64,000 bases of DNA from contig CP021238.1 of NCBI GenBank assembly GCA_002291465.1, forward strand, positions 3,720,001-3,784,000, given 5' to 3'. Shown piece after piece: positions 49,837 to 59,373 of the stretch; position 1 is the first letter of the stretch; each line of letters begins with the position of its first letter. The notes under the pieces were generated by a model that made no database searches, was not told the DNA's origin, and saw only the letters and a list, made by a program, of their open reading frames with translations. The DNA comes from Mycobacterium lepraemurium. GTDB taxonomy: Bacteria; Actinomycetota; Actinomycetes; Mycobacteriales; Mycobacteriaceae. A program made the translations under genes and the position numbers.

Positions 49837-51350
49837 ATGACCGTGACTCCCCAGGAAGCCGCCGACCACGGCGCGGCCGAGGCCGACTATTTCGACGTCC
49901 TGATCGTCGGCGCCGGGATCTCCGGCATCGACGCGGCCACCGGATCACCGAGCGCAATCCGCAGCTGAGCTACGCGATCCTGGAGCGGCGCGCGCGGAGC
50001 GGCGGGACGTGGGGTCTGTTCCGCTACCCCGGCGTGCGCTCGGACAGCAGCATCTTCACGCTGTCCTTCCCGTTCGAGCCGTGGACCCGCAAAGAGGGCG
50101 TGGCCGACGGCGTGCACATCCGCGAGTACCTCACCGCCACCGCGCACAAGTACGGAATCGACCGCCACATCCGGTTCAACAGCTACGTGCGCTCGGCGGA
50201 CTGGGACTCGACCACCGACACCTGGACGGTCACCGTTGAAGCCGGGGCGCGGGACGGCGAACGCAAGCTCTACCGCGCTCGCTTCCTGTTCTTCGGCAGC
50301 GGCTACTACAACTACGACGAGGGCTACACCCCCGACTTCCCGGGCATCGAGGAGTTCACCGGCACCGTGGTGCACCCCCAGCACTGGCCCGAGGACCTCG
50401 ATTACACGGGAAAGAAGGTGGTGGTGATCGGCAGCGGGGCGACCGCGGTCACGCTGCTGCCGTCGCTGAGCGACCGCGCCGCCAAGGTGACCATGCTGCA
50501 GCGCTCGCCCACCTACCTGATCTCGGCGTCCAAGTACGGCAAGGTCGCCGCGGTGGCGCGAAAAGTGTTGCCCCGCAAGCCCGCTCACCTCGTTATCCGG
50601 ATGTACAGCGCGCTGACCGAGGCGGTGTTCTTCGCGCTGTCCCGCAAGGCGCCGCGGTTGGTGCGCTGGCTGCTGCGCCGCAAGGCGATCAACAGCCTGC
50701 CCCCCCCCCCCCGGCTACGCCGTCGACATTCACTTCAAGCCGCGCTACAACCCGTGGGACCAGCGGATGTGCCTGATCCCCGACGCCGACCTGTACAACG
50801 CCATACCGCCGGGCGCGCCGACGTGGTCACCGACCACATCGACCACTTCGACGCCACCGGCATCGCGCTGCGGTCCTGTGCCCACCTGGACGCCGACATC
50901 ATCATCACCGCCACCGGCCTGCAATTGCAGGCCCTCGGCGGGGCCACGATCAGCCTGGACGGCAACGAGATCAAGACCAACGACCGGTTCGTCTACAAGG
51001 CGCACATGCTTGAAGACGTGCCCAACCTGTTCTGGTGTGTGGGCTATACCAACGCGTCGTGGACGCTGCGGGCCGACATCACCGCCCGGGAGACGGCAAA
51101 ACTGTTGGAACACATGACGACTCACGGCTACACGCACGCCTACCCGCATCGCGGCAACGAGCCGATGACCGAGAAGCCGTCCTGGGACATCAACGCCGGG
51201 TACGTGCTGCGCTCGGTGCACGCGCTGCCGAAGTCGGGCACCAAGCGGCCGTGGAACGTGCGGCAGAACTACCTCGCCGACGCCATCGACTACCGCTTCG
51301 ACCGCATCGAAGAGGCGATGGTGTTCGACCGGGCGGCACTGGCCGGCTGA
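49837..51350 (+). pseudogene. Baeyer-Villiger-type flavin monooxygenase (Rv0565c-like), three frameshifts
   Basis: This is an FAD/NADPH monooxygenase of about 505 codons. ATG 49837 leads into FDVLIVGAGISGID (FAD GxGxxG). A lost base near 49945 breaks AHRITERNPQLSY. Next come the BVMO fingerprint FTGTVVHPQHW near 50357-50390 and the NADPH motif VVVIGSGATAV. A run of 13 C (50700-50712) shifts the frame before GYAVDIHFKPRYNPWDQRM, and another lost base near 50808 restores it at AGRADVVTDHIDHFDATG. In M. tuberculosis the homologue has been reported as an additional ethionamide activator. It converts ketones or sulfides; the natural substrate is unknown. Confidence 0.87.
50700..50712 (+). repeat. 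Homopolymer of 13 C inside the monooxygenase gene
   Basis: A run of 13 cytosines lies where relatives have only a few bases between LP and GYAVDIHF. It shifts the frame and is a likely slipped-strand site. Confidence 0.9.
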
Positions 51351-51418
51351 TCGGCGGGCGCCGGGGCGAGTTGGTGAATTCCTTCTAAAACTCAGATGTC
51401 GGCAATACGCTGATCACC

Positions 51419-52441
51419 ATGGCAGCTCGGATGCGTGAACCCAAAGTCGTTGCGCTCGGAGGCGGCTCCTGGGGCACCACCGTGGCGTCGATCTGTGCAC
51501 GCCGCAGGCCGACGCTGCAGTGGGTGCGCTCGCGGGAGACCGCCGACGACATCAACGAGAACCACCGCAACAGCCGCTATCTGGGCAACGACGTGGTGCT
51601 GAACGACACGCTGCGCGCCACCACCGATTTCTGCGAGGCGGCCAACACCGCCGACGTGGTGGTGATGGGGGTCCCCTCACACGGCTTTCGCGGGGTGCTC
51701 ACCGAACTGGCCCGGGAGTTGCGGCCGTGGGTGCCGGTGGTGTCCTTGGTCAAGGGGCTCGAGCAGGGCACCAACATGCGGATGTCGCAGATCGTCGAGG
51801 AGGTGCTGCCCGGTCATCCGGCGAGCATCCTGGCCGGGCCGAACATCGCGCGCGAGGTGGCCGAGGGCTACGCCGCCGCGGCGGTGCTGGCCATGCCCGA
51901 CCAGCACCTGACGACACGGCTGTCCGGGCTGTTCCGCACCCGGCGGTTCCGCGTCTACACCACCGACGACGTCGTAGGGGCGGAGATGGCCGGGGCGCTG
52001 AAGAACGTGTTCGCCATCGCCGGGCATGGGGTATTCGCTGGGCATCGGCGAGAACACCCGCGCTGGTGATCGCCCGCGCGCTGCGCGAGATGACCAAGCT
52101 GGGGGTGGCGATGGGCGGCAGCCCCGACACCTTCCCGGGACTGGCCGGGCTGGGCGACCTCATCGTCACCTGCACCAGCCAGCGCAGCCGCAACCGGCAC
52201 GTCGGCGAACAACTGGGCGCCGGCAAACCGATCGACGAGATCATCGCGTCGATGAACCAGGTCGCCGAGGGCGTCAAAGCGGCCAGCGTGATCATGGAGT
52301 TCGCCAACGAGTTCGGCCTGACCATGCCCGATCGCCCGCGAAGTCGATGCGGTGATCAACCACGGCTCGACGGTCGAGCAGGCCTATCGGGGGCTGATCG
52401 CCGGGGTTCCCGGCCACGAGGTGCACGGCTCCGGCTTCTGA
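51419..52441 (+). pseudogene. gpdA1: NAD(P)-dependent glycerol-3-phosphate dehydrogenase GpdA1, three frame lesions
   Basis: The enzyme reduces dihydroxyacetone phosphate to sn-glycerol-3-phosphate for phospholipid synthesis. ATG 51419 starts with the Rossmann motif VVALGGGSWGTTVASICA; NAD and substrate regions follow (VVMGVPSHGFRGVLTELAR, SILAGPNIAREVAEGYAAA, VGAEMAGALKNVFAIA). Lesions near 52024 (entry to GMGYSLGIGENTRA), near 52064 (two bases missing in RALVIARALREM) and near 52327 (extra base before IAREVDAVINHGSTVEQAY) cancel in total length but not in frame. The natural end GVPGHEVHGSGF is at 52441. A second paralogue elsewhere (gpdA2 in M. tuberculosis) would be needed for viability. 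Confidence 0.87.
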
Positions 52442-52606
52442 CCTGGGCGTCGCGCGCTGGCCGAATTCAAATCTTTGCGTTCTCTATGGGCCGGTCACGT
52501 CGGCTTGACCGGTGTTTGTCAGCAAAATACCGTCAGTCCAGGTAACCAGTGGTTCTCCGGTGCGCTCCCGCGGCTCATCCGGCTGTAATCTACTGCACGC
52601 CAACCT

Positions 52607-52622
52607 GTTACGACGACGTAAC
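52607..52622. promoter_or_regulatory. Inverted repeat upstream of the SulP gene
   Basis: GTTACG-ACGA-CGTAAC, with perfect 6-base arms and a 4-base centre, lies 64-79 bases upstream of the SulP start, in a 244-base intergenic region. It may be an operator or a small hairpin. The only other signal seen in this gap is a purine-rich site (GAGGGACGGG) just before the SulP start. Confidence 0.35.
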
Positions 52623-52685
52623 TGGCCGCAAGACGGGGCGCATATCGGAACATCCCCCGCAAACTCCTAACGAGGGACGGGACCG

Positions 52686-54220
52686 ATGCAAGACATTCAA
52701 CGGGCGGGCGATGCCCTGCCCACCGCGTCGCGCGCCGAGCGGTTGCGCGGCGTCATCCGGCACGACCTGCCCTCCTCGCTGGTGGTGTTCCTGGTGGCGC
52801 TGCCGCTGTCGCTGGGCATCGCGATCGCGTCCAACGCCCCGATGCTGGCCGGTCTGATCGCGGCCATCGTCGGCGGAATCGTCGTCGGCGCCCTGGGCGG
52901 ATCGCCGCTGCAAGTCAGCGGCCCGGCGGCCAGGCTGACCGTCGTGGTCGCCGGTCTGGTCTCCGACTTCGGTTGGGGCGTCACCTGTTTCATCACCGTC
53001 GCGGCCGGAGCCGTGCAGGTTCTGTTGGGGCTCAGCCGGGTGACGCGCGCCGCTCTGGCGATCTCGCCGGTGGTGGTGCACGCCATGCTGGCCGGCATCG
53101 GGATCACCATCGCCCTGCAGCAGACGCACGTGCTGCTGGGCGGGAAATCCAAGAGCACGGCCTGGCACAACCTGATCGGCCTGCCGGGGCAGATCATCGG
53201 CGCGCACCGGCCCGGGGTGCTGCTGGGGGTGCTGGTGATCGTCATCCTGGTCGCCTGGCGCTGGGTTCCGGCCAAGGTGCGCCGCGTTCCCGGCCCGCTG
53301 GTCGCGATCGTGGCGGTGACGGTGATCTCGGTGGTCTTTCCCTTTCACGTGCGCCGGATCGACCTCGACGGGTCGCCGCTGGATGCGCTGCAGCTGCCCG
53401 ACCTGCCGCACGGCAACTGGGGCGGTGTCGCCGTCGGGGTGATCACCGTCGCGCTGATCGCCAGCGTCGAGAGCCTGCTGTCCGCGGTGTCGGTCGACCG
53501 GATGCACAACGGGCCGCGCACCGACTTCAACCGCGAATTGGTGGGACAGGGCGCGGCCAACATGATCTCCGGCGCCGGCGGCGGGCTGCCGGTCACCGGG
53601 GTCATCGTACGCAGCTCGACGAACGTCAACGCGGGCGCCTGATCCCGCGCCTCGGCGATCATGCACGGCGTGTGGATCCTGCTGTTCACCATTCCGTTCG
53701 CCGGGCTGGTCACGAGATCCCCACGGCCGCCCTGGCCGGTCTGCTGATCGTCATCGGCATCCAGCTGCTCAAGCCGGCGCACATCGAAACCGCAATGAAG
53801 CACGGCGATCTCGCGGTGTACGTGGTGACGGCCGTCAGCGTCATCTTCCTCAACCTGCTGCACGAGGTGATGATCGGGCTGGCGCTGGCCATCGCGCTGA
53901 CAGGCTGGCGGGTGATCCGGGCCAAGATCGAGGCCGCCCAGCTCGACGGCGAGTGGCGCGTGACGATCGAGGGAGCGGCGTGCACCTTCCGGGCGCTGCC
54001 GAGGCTGACCCGGGTGCTGGCGTCGGTGCCGCGGGGCGCGACGGTGACGGTGGCCATCGCGGTGCACTACCTCGATCACGCCGCCCACCAAGCGATCACC
54101 GACTGGCAGCGCCAGCAGGAGGCGACGGGCGGCACGGTGCGCATCGAGGGCGCCGTGGTGGCGACGGGCCGCAGCGACGAACCGCAGGTGGAAACCGAAA
54201 TACCCGGCGCCGCAGCGTAA
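52686..54220 (+). pseudogene. SulP-family anion transporter, nonsense codon and frameshift
   Basis: This is a SulP (SLC26-like) sulfate/bicarbonate permease of about 512 codons with ten or more helices and a C-terminal STAS-like domain. ATG 52686 follows GAGGGACGGGACCG. The core is clean to VIVRSSTNVNAGA (NMISGAGGGLPVTG signature), then TGA at 53641-53643 where relatives have an arginine (CGA to TGA), followed in the same frame by SRASAIMHGVWILLFTIPF. A lost base near 53714 shifts to HEIPTAALAGLLIVIGIQLL. The STAS region (GATVTVAIAVHYLDHAAHQA) runs to TAA 54218-54220. Confidence 0.85.
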
Positions 54221-54237
54221 TTGGCCCGGCCCGTCGA

Positions 54238-54522
54238 TCAGTCGACGTCGATCCTGATGTGTAATCGCTTGCCGCACACCTGCGCCAGCCGTTGCAGCAT
54301 GTCGACCCGCGGCACCTCAGTCCCGCTCTCCCACGCGGCGACGCTCGCCTGAGGAACACCCAGCGCCTGCGCCAGCGCGGCCTGGTTCATGCCCGCGCCG
54401 GCGCGTGTCTCGAAGATCAGGTCGGGCAGATCCAACGCCAGCCCGGCCTCGTGAATGTCCAGTGAGTCAGAGTCCGGCATCGCCATCACTGCTTCCATCA
54501 ACGGCCAGCCCGAGGACTGCAT
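54238..54522 (-). CDS. XRE-family helix-turn-helix protein (HigA-like antitoxin type)
   Basis: This intact 94-residue protein has a C-terminal HTH of XRE type (AGMNQAALAQALGVPQASVA, then AWESGTEVPRVDMLQRLAQV). The length and layout match chromosomal HigA-type antitoxins or small repressors. No toxin gene is adjacent on either side: the SulP pseudogene converges 17 bases away and the htpX stop at 54601 lies upstream on the same strand. ATG 54522 may be preceded by shorter in-frame starts (MEAVMAMPD at 54498). Its target is unknown. Confidence 0.75.
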   Translation of the reverse strand: MQSSGWPLMEAVMAMPDSDSLDIHEAGLALDLPDLIFETRAGAGMNQAALAQALGVPQASVAAWESGTEVPRVDMLQRLAQVCGKRLHIRIDVD

Positions 54523-54600
54523 ACAACCCCGATGCTACTGCCGTGGTGGAGGCGGGCGCAGCGATTACCCGCGCATGACCGCGGGTACGCGCGGGCGATG

Positions 54601-55464
54601 TCAGCGCCCCGCCATGGATTCCAGGCGACGGATCCGGTCCTCGATCGGTGGGTGCGTGGAGAACAGCGAGCCGATCCGTTCACCGGCCCGGAACGGGTTG
54701 GCGATCATCAGGTGCGCCTGGCTGGCCAGCTGCGGCTCGGGCGGCAGCGGCGCCGCCTGCACCCCGCCGGAGATCTTGCGCAGCGCCGACGCCAGGGCCA
54801 GCGGGTCGCCGGTCAGCACCGCCCCGGACTCGTCGGCCTGGTATTCGCGCGACCGGGACACCGCCAGCCGCACCACGGTGGCCGCGATCGGGCCCAGCAG
54901 CGAAACCAGCAGCAGCGCAAAGGGATTCTCGTCGTCGCGGTCGTTGCCGCCGAACATGCCGGCGAACATGGCCATGTTGGCCAGCGCGGTGATCACCGAC
55001 GCCATCGCGCCGGCGATGCACGAGATCAGGATGTCGCGGTTGTAGACGTGGGACAGCTCGTGTCCCAGCACGGCGCGCAGCTCACGCTCATTGAGGATGC
55101 CCAGGATGCCGGTGGTGCAGCAGACCGCGGCGTTGCGCGGGTTGCGGCCGGTGGCAAACGCGTTGGGCGCGTTGGTGTCGCTGATGTAGAGCCGGGGCAT
55201 CGGCTGGTGCGCGGCGGTGGCCAGCTCGCGCACGATCCGATACATCGCCGGCGCCTGCAGCTCGGAGACCGGCTGCGCGTGCATGGCGCGCAGCGCCAGC
55301 TTGTCGCTGTTGTAGTAGGTGTAGACGTTCATGCCGATGGCGAACAGCACCGCGAAGAACATCGCGGTCCTGCCGAACAACGACCCCACGAACACGATCA
55401 ACGCGGACATGCCGACCAACAGGGCGAACGTCTTGAACCTGTTGGCATGCGGATGCCAGGTCAT
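54601..55464 (-). CDS. htpX: Membrane zinc metalloprotease HtpX
   Basis: HtpX is a 287-residue M48-family protease for quality control of membrane proteins. ATG 55464 (MTWHPHANRFKTFALLVG) follows a clear GAGGAGG. It has two N-terminal helices (residues about 9-52), the zinc-binding HELSH near residue 134 (LRAVLGHELSHVYNRDILIS), a further pair of helices, and the glutamate ligand in SREYQADESGA near 213. The frame is intact and the length is as in M. tuberculosis. The gene precedes the prenyl synthase locus, as in other mycobacteria. Confidence 0.96.
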   Translation of the reverse strand: MTWHPHANRFKTFALLVGMSALIVFVGSLFGRTAMFFAVLFAIGMNVYTYYNSDKLALRAMHAQPVSELQAPAMYRIVRELATAAHQPMPRLYISDTNAPNAFATGRNPRNAAVCCTTGILGILNERELRAVLGHELSHVYNRDILISCIAGAMASVITALANMAMFAGMFGGNDRDDENPFALLLVSLLGPIAATVVRLAVSRSREYQADESGAVLTGDPLALASALRKISGGVQAAPLPPEPQLASQAHLMIANPFRAGERIGSLFSTHPPIEDRIRRLESMAGR

Positions 55465-55557
55465 CGCTGTCCTCCTCGCAGTGCACGGGCACACACGCGC
55501 TCTTGCTGACTTGCGCTAATTGAACGCTCGAGACGGCCCGGTTGGTTCCGCGACGCG

Positions 55558-56565
55558 CTAGCCGTGCCGGCTGATGGTGAAGTCGACCAGTGTTTGCAGC
55601 GCGCGCCGGCCCGGGACGTCGGGCAGCTGGTCCAGCTCCCGATGGGCCTGCGCCGCGTACTCCCGCAGCGACTGCTTGGCCTTCGCCATGCCCGGCGACG
55701 CCCGCAGCAGCGCCAACGCCTCAGCCACCACCTCGTCGTCGTCGATCGGCCCGACCAGCAACTCGCGCAGCCGCGCCGCGTCCGGCCCGTGTTCGCGCAG
55801 CGCGTAGACCATCGGCAGGGTGTGCACGCCTTCGCGCACGTCAGTGCCGGGCAGCTTGCCGGATTCGTGCGAGTCGCTGTCGATGTCGATGATGTCGTCG
55901 GAGATCTGGAACGCGGTGCCCACGATGCCGCCCAGCCGGCTCAGCCGCTCGACCTGGTCGGCGTCGGCCCCGGAGAAGATGGCCCCGAACCGGCCCGCTG
56001 CGGCGATCAGGCACGCCGTCTTCTCGTACACCACCTTCAGGTAGTGCTCGATCGGGTCCGATCCCTCCTTGCGGCCGCGGGTCTCGCGCATCTGCCCGGT
56101 CACCAGCTGGGCGAACGTCTCGGCGATCAGCCGCACCGCCTCCGGGCCCAGCCGCGACACCAGCCGCGACGCCGTGGCGAACAGATAGTCCCCCGCCAGG
56201 ATCGCGACGTTGTTGCCCCAGCGCACGTTGGCGGTGGGGGTGCCACGGCGCACCTCCGCCTCGTCCATCACGTCGTCGTGGTAGAGCGTGGCCAGGTGCA
56301 CCAACTCGATGACGGCGCCGGCGATGGTCACCTCGGCGGCGTCGGGGTCGGGGCCGATCTGCGCGGACAGCACGGTGAACAGCGGGCGGAACCGCTTGCC
56401 GCCGGCCATGAACAGATGGGTCAGCGACTCGGTCATGATGTCGTCGGCGCTGCGCAGCTCGGTGTCCATGAGCTGCTCGATGCGCCCGACGCCGTCGCGC
56501 ACGGTCGCCGCGAAAGCCGGGTCACCGAAATCCACGCCCGCCACCACCGTCGCCGGAGTATTCAC
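55558..56565 (-). CDS. grcC1: Polyprenyl diphosphate synthase GrcC1
   Basis: This trans-polyprenyl diphosphate synthase probably makes the isoprenoid side chain of menaquinone. It has 335 residues. The first aspartate-rich motif is LYHDDVMDEAEVRRG near residue 92, the second FQISDDIIDIDSD near 220, with QMRETRG and GGKRFRP regions as in the family. GTG 56565 (VNTPATVVAGVDFG) matches the usual mycobacterial start; ATG 56577 would add four residues. Only 22 bases separate it from the divergent menJ start, so both transcripts have very short leaders or overlapping promoters. Confidence 0.94.
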   Translation of the reverse strand: MNTPATVVAGVDFGDPAFAATVRDGVGRIEQLMDTELRSADDIMTESLTHLFMAGGKRFRPLFTVLSAQIGPDPDAAEVTIAGAVIELVHLATLYHDDVMDEAEVRRGTPTANVRWGNNVAILAGDYLFATASRLVSRLGPEAVRLIAETFAQLVTGQMRETRGRKEGSDPIEHYLKVVYEKTACLIAAAGRFGAIFSGADADQVERLSRLGGIVGTAFQISDDIIDIDSDSHESGKLPGTDVREGVHTLPMVYALREHGPDAARLRELLVGPIDDDEVVAEALALLRASPGMAKAKQSLREYAAQAHRELDQLPDVPGRRALQTLVDFTISRHG

Positions 56566-56587
56566 CCGACCAAACATACTGGTGTGC

Positions 56588-57826
56588 ATGACGACGGCAG
56601 CGACCCGAGCCGATCTGGTGGTGGTGGGCGCCGGGCCCGCCGGATCCGCCGCGGCGGCCTGGGCCGCGCGCGCGGGGCATGACGTGCTGGTCGTCGATAC
56701 GGCGCGCTTTCCCCGCGACAAGGCCTGCGGCGACGGGCTGACCCCGCGCGCCGTCGCCGAGTGCGAACGCCTGGGCCTGGGCGGCTGGCTGGACAGCCGC
56801 ATCCGGCACCACGGGCTGCGGATGAGTGGGTTCGGCGCCCAGGTGCAGGTCGACTGGCCCGGCCCGTCGTTCCCGTCCACCGGCAGCGCGGTGGCCCGCA
56901 TGGAGTTGGATGACCGGATCCGCAGGGTCGCCGAGGATTCCGGGGCGCGGATGCTGCTGGGAACCAAAGCCGTTGGCGTGCAACGTGACTCGTCGGGCGC
57001 GGTGACGTCGCTGATGTTGGCCGACGGCACCGGGGTGGAATGCCGTCAGCTGATCGTGGCCGACGGGGCGCGTTCGTCGCTGGGCCGCATGCTGGGCCGG
57101 CGCTGGCATCAGGAGACGGTGTACGGCGTGGCCGCCCGCGGCTACCTGAGCACCCCGCACTCCGACGACCCGTGGCTGACGTCGCACCTGGAACTGCGCG
57201 GACCCGACGGCGCCCGGGACAAAGTGCTGCCCGGCTACGGCTGGATCTTCCCGCTCAGCAACGGTGAGGTGAACATCGGCGTCGGGGCGCTGTCGACGTC
57301 GAGGCGACCGGCCGAGCTGGCGCTGCGGCCGCTGATCGACCACTACACGGACCTGCGCCGCGACGAGTGGGGCTTCGTCGGCAGACCCCGGGCGGTCGCT
57401 TCGGCGCTGCTGCCGATGGGCGGAGCAGTGTCCGGGGTGGCCGGGCCCAACTGGATGCTGATCGGCGACGCGGCGGCCTGTGTGAACCCGCTCAATGGCG
57501 AGGGCATCGACTACGGGATGGAGACGGGACGGCTGGCCGCGGGCCTGCTGGGGTGCCCGGACCTGTCGCAGGAGTGGCCGGCGCTGCTGCGGGAGCACTA
57601 CGCGCGCGGCTTCTCGGTGGCGCGCCGGCTGGCGTTGCTGCTGACCTACCAACGGTTCCTGCCCGCGACGGGGCTGATCGCGATGCGTTCCACGACGCTG
57701 ATGCGGATCGCGGTGCGGGTGATGGCCAACCTGGTCACCGACGACGACGCGGACTGGGTGGCACGGGCGTGGCGGGGCGCCGGGCGGCTGTCGCGGCTGA
57801 TCGATCGGCGGGCACCGTTCAGCTGA
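56588..57826 (+). CDS. menJ: Menaquinone reductase MenJ
   Basis: This is an FAD-dependent geranylgeranyl-reductase-family enzyme that saturates the second isoprene unit of menaquinone-9 in mycobacteria. ATG 56588 gives 412 residues. The FAD motif LVVVGAGPAGSAAAAWAARA is at residues 9-28, followed by DKACGDGLTPRAVAECERLG, and the GD motif region LIGDAAACVNPLNGEGIDYG near 295. The frame is intact. It is divergent from grcC1, which makes the side chain that MenJ reduces, so the two are functionally linked. Confidence 0.95.
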   Translation: MTTAATRADLVVVGAGPAGSAAAAWAARAGHDVLVVDTARFPRDKACGDGLTPRAVAECERLGLGGWLDSRIRHHGLRMSGFGAQVQVDWPGPSFPSTGSAVARMELDDRIRRVAEDSGARMLLGTKAVGVQRDSSGAVTSLMLADGTGVECRQLIVADGARSSLGRMLGRRWHQETVYGVAARGYLSTPHSDDPWLTSHLELRGPDGARDKVLPGYGWIFPLSNGEVNIGVGALSTSRRPAELALRPLIDHYTDLRRDEWGFVGRPRAVASALLPMGGAVSGVAGPNWMLIGDAAACVNPLNGEGIDYGMETGRLAAGLLGCPDLSQEWPALLREHYARGFSVARRLALLLTYQRFLPATGLIAMRSTTLMRIAVRVMANLVTDDDADWVARAWRGAGRLSRLIDRRAPFS

Positions 57827-57858
57827 ACGACCCTGTCCAGGCGTGTATAGTCCGGCTA

Positions 57859-58263
57859 ATGAAGGGAACGATGCTGGCTACTATCGGTGCCGCCGCCGTT
57901 GCTGCTTTCGCGCTGGCCGCCCCCGCGCAGCTGTCCGCGCCCGCGCAGGCGGATCCCCCGCCGACGGCGCCCTACCCGACGCCGCGGACACCGTCGCCAC
58001 CGAGCGACTACGACGCGCCGTTCAAGAACACCGTCAACGGCTTCGGCATCTACCAGCCGCAGGACCAGTTGGCGTGGCTGGGCAATATCACCTGCGACCG
58101 GCTGGACCACGGCGTCGACCACGACGCCCACCAGTCCGCGACCTTCATCCAGCGCAACCTGCCGCGCGGCACCTCCGAGGGCCAGTCGCTGCAGTTCCTC
58201 GGCGCGGCGGTGGGCCACTACTGCCCCGAGCACATCGACGTCGTCCAGGCGGCCGGCCGGTAA
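57859..58263 (+). CDS. Secreted DUF732-type protein (Rv0559c-like)
   Basis: This intact 134-residue exported protein has a signal peptide (LATIGAAAVAAFALAAPAQL, cleavage after AQA near 31), a Pro-rich linker (PPPTAPYPTPRTPSPPSDY), and a DUF732 helical domain with two cysteines (GNITCDRLDHGVD and AVGHYCPEHID) that likely form a disulfide. ATG 57859 is the likely start. The role is unknown. It sits between menJ and the convergent menG, seven bases from the menG stop. Confidence 0.88.
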   Translation: MKGTMLATIGAAAVAAFALAAPAQLSAPAQADPPPTAPYPTPRTPSPPSDYDAPFKNTVNGFGIYQPQDQLAWLGNITCDRLDHGVDHDAHQSATFIQRNLPRGTSEGQSLQFLGAAVGHYCPEHIDVVQAAGR

Positions 58264-58270
58264 GCACCGC

Positions 58271-58963
58271 TCAGCGCGGCGGCCGGTGGGCGTCGTGTAG
58301 CGCGGCGATGCCACCGGTCAGATTGCGCCAGCGCACCCCCTCCCAGCCGGCCCCGGCGATCTGGTCGGCCAGCGCCGCCTGATCCGGCCAGGCCCGGATC
58401 GACTCGGCGAGGTACACGTAGGCGTCGGGGTTACTGGACACCGCCCGCGCCACCCGCGGCAGCGCCCGCATCAGGTACTCCTTGTAGACGGTGGCGAACA
58501 GCGCGTTGGTGGGGGTGGAGAATTCGCACACCACCAGCCGCCCGCCGGGCCGGGTGACCCGGGCCATCTCGCGCAGCGCGGCCTGCGTGTCGACCACGTT
58601 GCGCAGCCCGAAACTGATTGTGGCGGCGTCGAATACGTTGTCGGCGAACGGCAGCCTGGTGGCGTCACCGGCGACCTTGGGTACCCGGCGGGCGGCACCG
58701 GCCGCCAGCATGCCGACCGAGAAGTCGACGGCCACGCACCACGCCCCGGATTTGTTCAGCTCGACGGTCGACACCGCGGTGCCCGCGGCCAGGTCGAGCA
58801 CCTTCTGGCCGGGTCCGATGCCCAGCGCCGACCGGGTGGCCTTGCGCCAGTACCGGTCCTGGGCCAGCGACAGCACGGTGTTAGTCAGGTCGTACCGGCG
58901 GGCCACGCCGTCGAACATCGACGCGACGTCCCGGGGATTCTTGTCCAACTCCGCGCGGTTCAC
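58271..58963 (-). CDS. menG: Demethylmenaquinone methyltransferase MenG (UbiE/COQ5 family)
   Basis: MenG transfers a methyl group from SAM to demethylmenaquinone, the last head-group step. GTG 58963 (VNRAELDKNPRDVASMFDGV) gives 230 residues and matches family starts; an open extension upstream overlaps an SDR remnant and is not used. UbiE signatures are YDLTNTVLSLAQDRYWRKAT near residue 27, motif I GQKVLDLAAGTAVSTVEL near 53, and GDATRLPFADNVFDAATISF near 100, followed by GLRNVVD. The frame is intact. Confidence 0.95.
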   Translation of the reverse strand: MNRAELDKNPRDVASMFDGVARRYDLTNTVLSLAQDRYWRKATRSALGIGPGQKVLDLAAGTAVSTVELNKSGAWCVAVDFSVGMLAAGAARRVPKVAGDATRLPFADNVFDAATISFGLRNVVDTQAALREMARVTRPGGRLVVCEFSTPTNALFATVYKEYLMRALPRVARAVSSNPDAYVYLAESIRAWPDQAALADQIAGAGWEGVRWRNLTGGIAALHDAHRPPR

Positions 58964-59024
58964 CCACTTGACGCTACCCGGTGCGGGAATGCCGCGGCGA
59001 CGCCAGCGTTGCACCTCTGCGTGG

Positions 59025-59357
59025 CTAGAGATCGCACCGTTCGGTGTGCACGTCACGCTGGTCGAGCCGGGCGGATCCAACACCGACTGGGCCGGCGACT
59101 CGGCCAAGCACGCCGAGCCGATTCCTGCCTACGACGACGTCCGCGCCGCCGTCAACGCCGAGCGCAGCCGCCGGTGGGCCAGCCCGGGTGACCCGACGGC
59201 GTCCGCGGCCGCGCTGATGAAGGTGGTCGATGCCGAAAAGCCGCCGCTGCGAGTCTTTTTCGGCTCCTCCCCGCTGGAGACGGCCAAGGCCGACTACGAA
59301 AGCCGGCTGCGCACCTGGGAGGAATGGAAGCCGGTCGCCGAGCTGGCGCAGGGCTGA
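59025..59357 (+). pseudogene. 3' remnant of a short-chain dehydrogenase/reductase
   Basis: Only the C-terminal third or so of an SDR is present: APFGVHVTLVEPGGSNTDWA, followed by DPTASAAALMKVVDAEKPPL and LRVFFGSSPLETAKADYESR, ending at TGA 59355-59357. The Rossmann half with TGxxxGIG and the YxxxK catalytic site is absent; the sequence upstream (58964-59024) is the short region before menG. The remnant suggests a deletion of about 170-180 codons, and the junction lies close to the menG start region. Confidence 0.75.
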
Positions 59358-59373
59358 CCGGCGCCGGACCGGC

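Noticed and set aside
50700..50712. Phase-variable contingency locus at the poly-C tract
   Set aside because: The gene also has at least two other frame breaks (near 49945 and 50808), so tract length change alone could not restore it.
58964..59107. An N-terminal extension of MenG to ATG 59107
   Set aside because: The extension is antisense to the SDR remnant and absent from relatives. GTG 58963 gives the family length.
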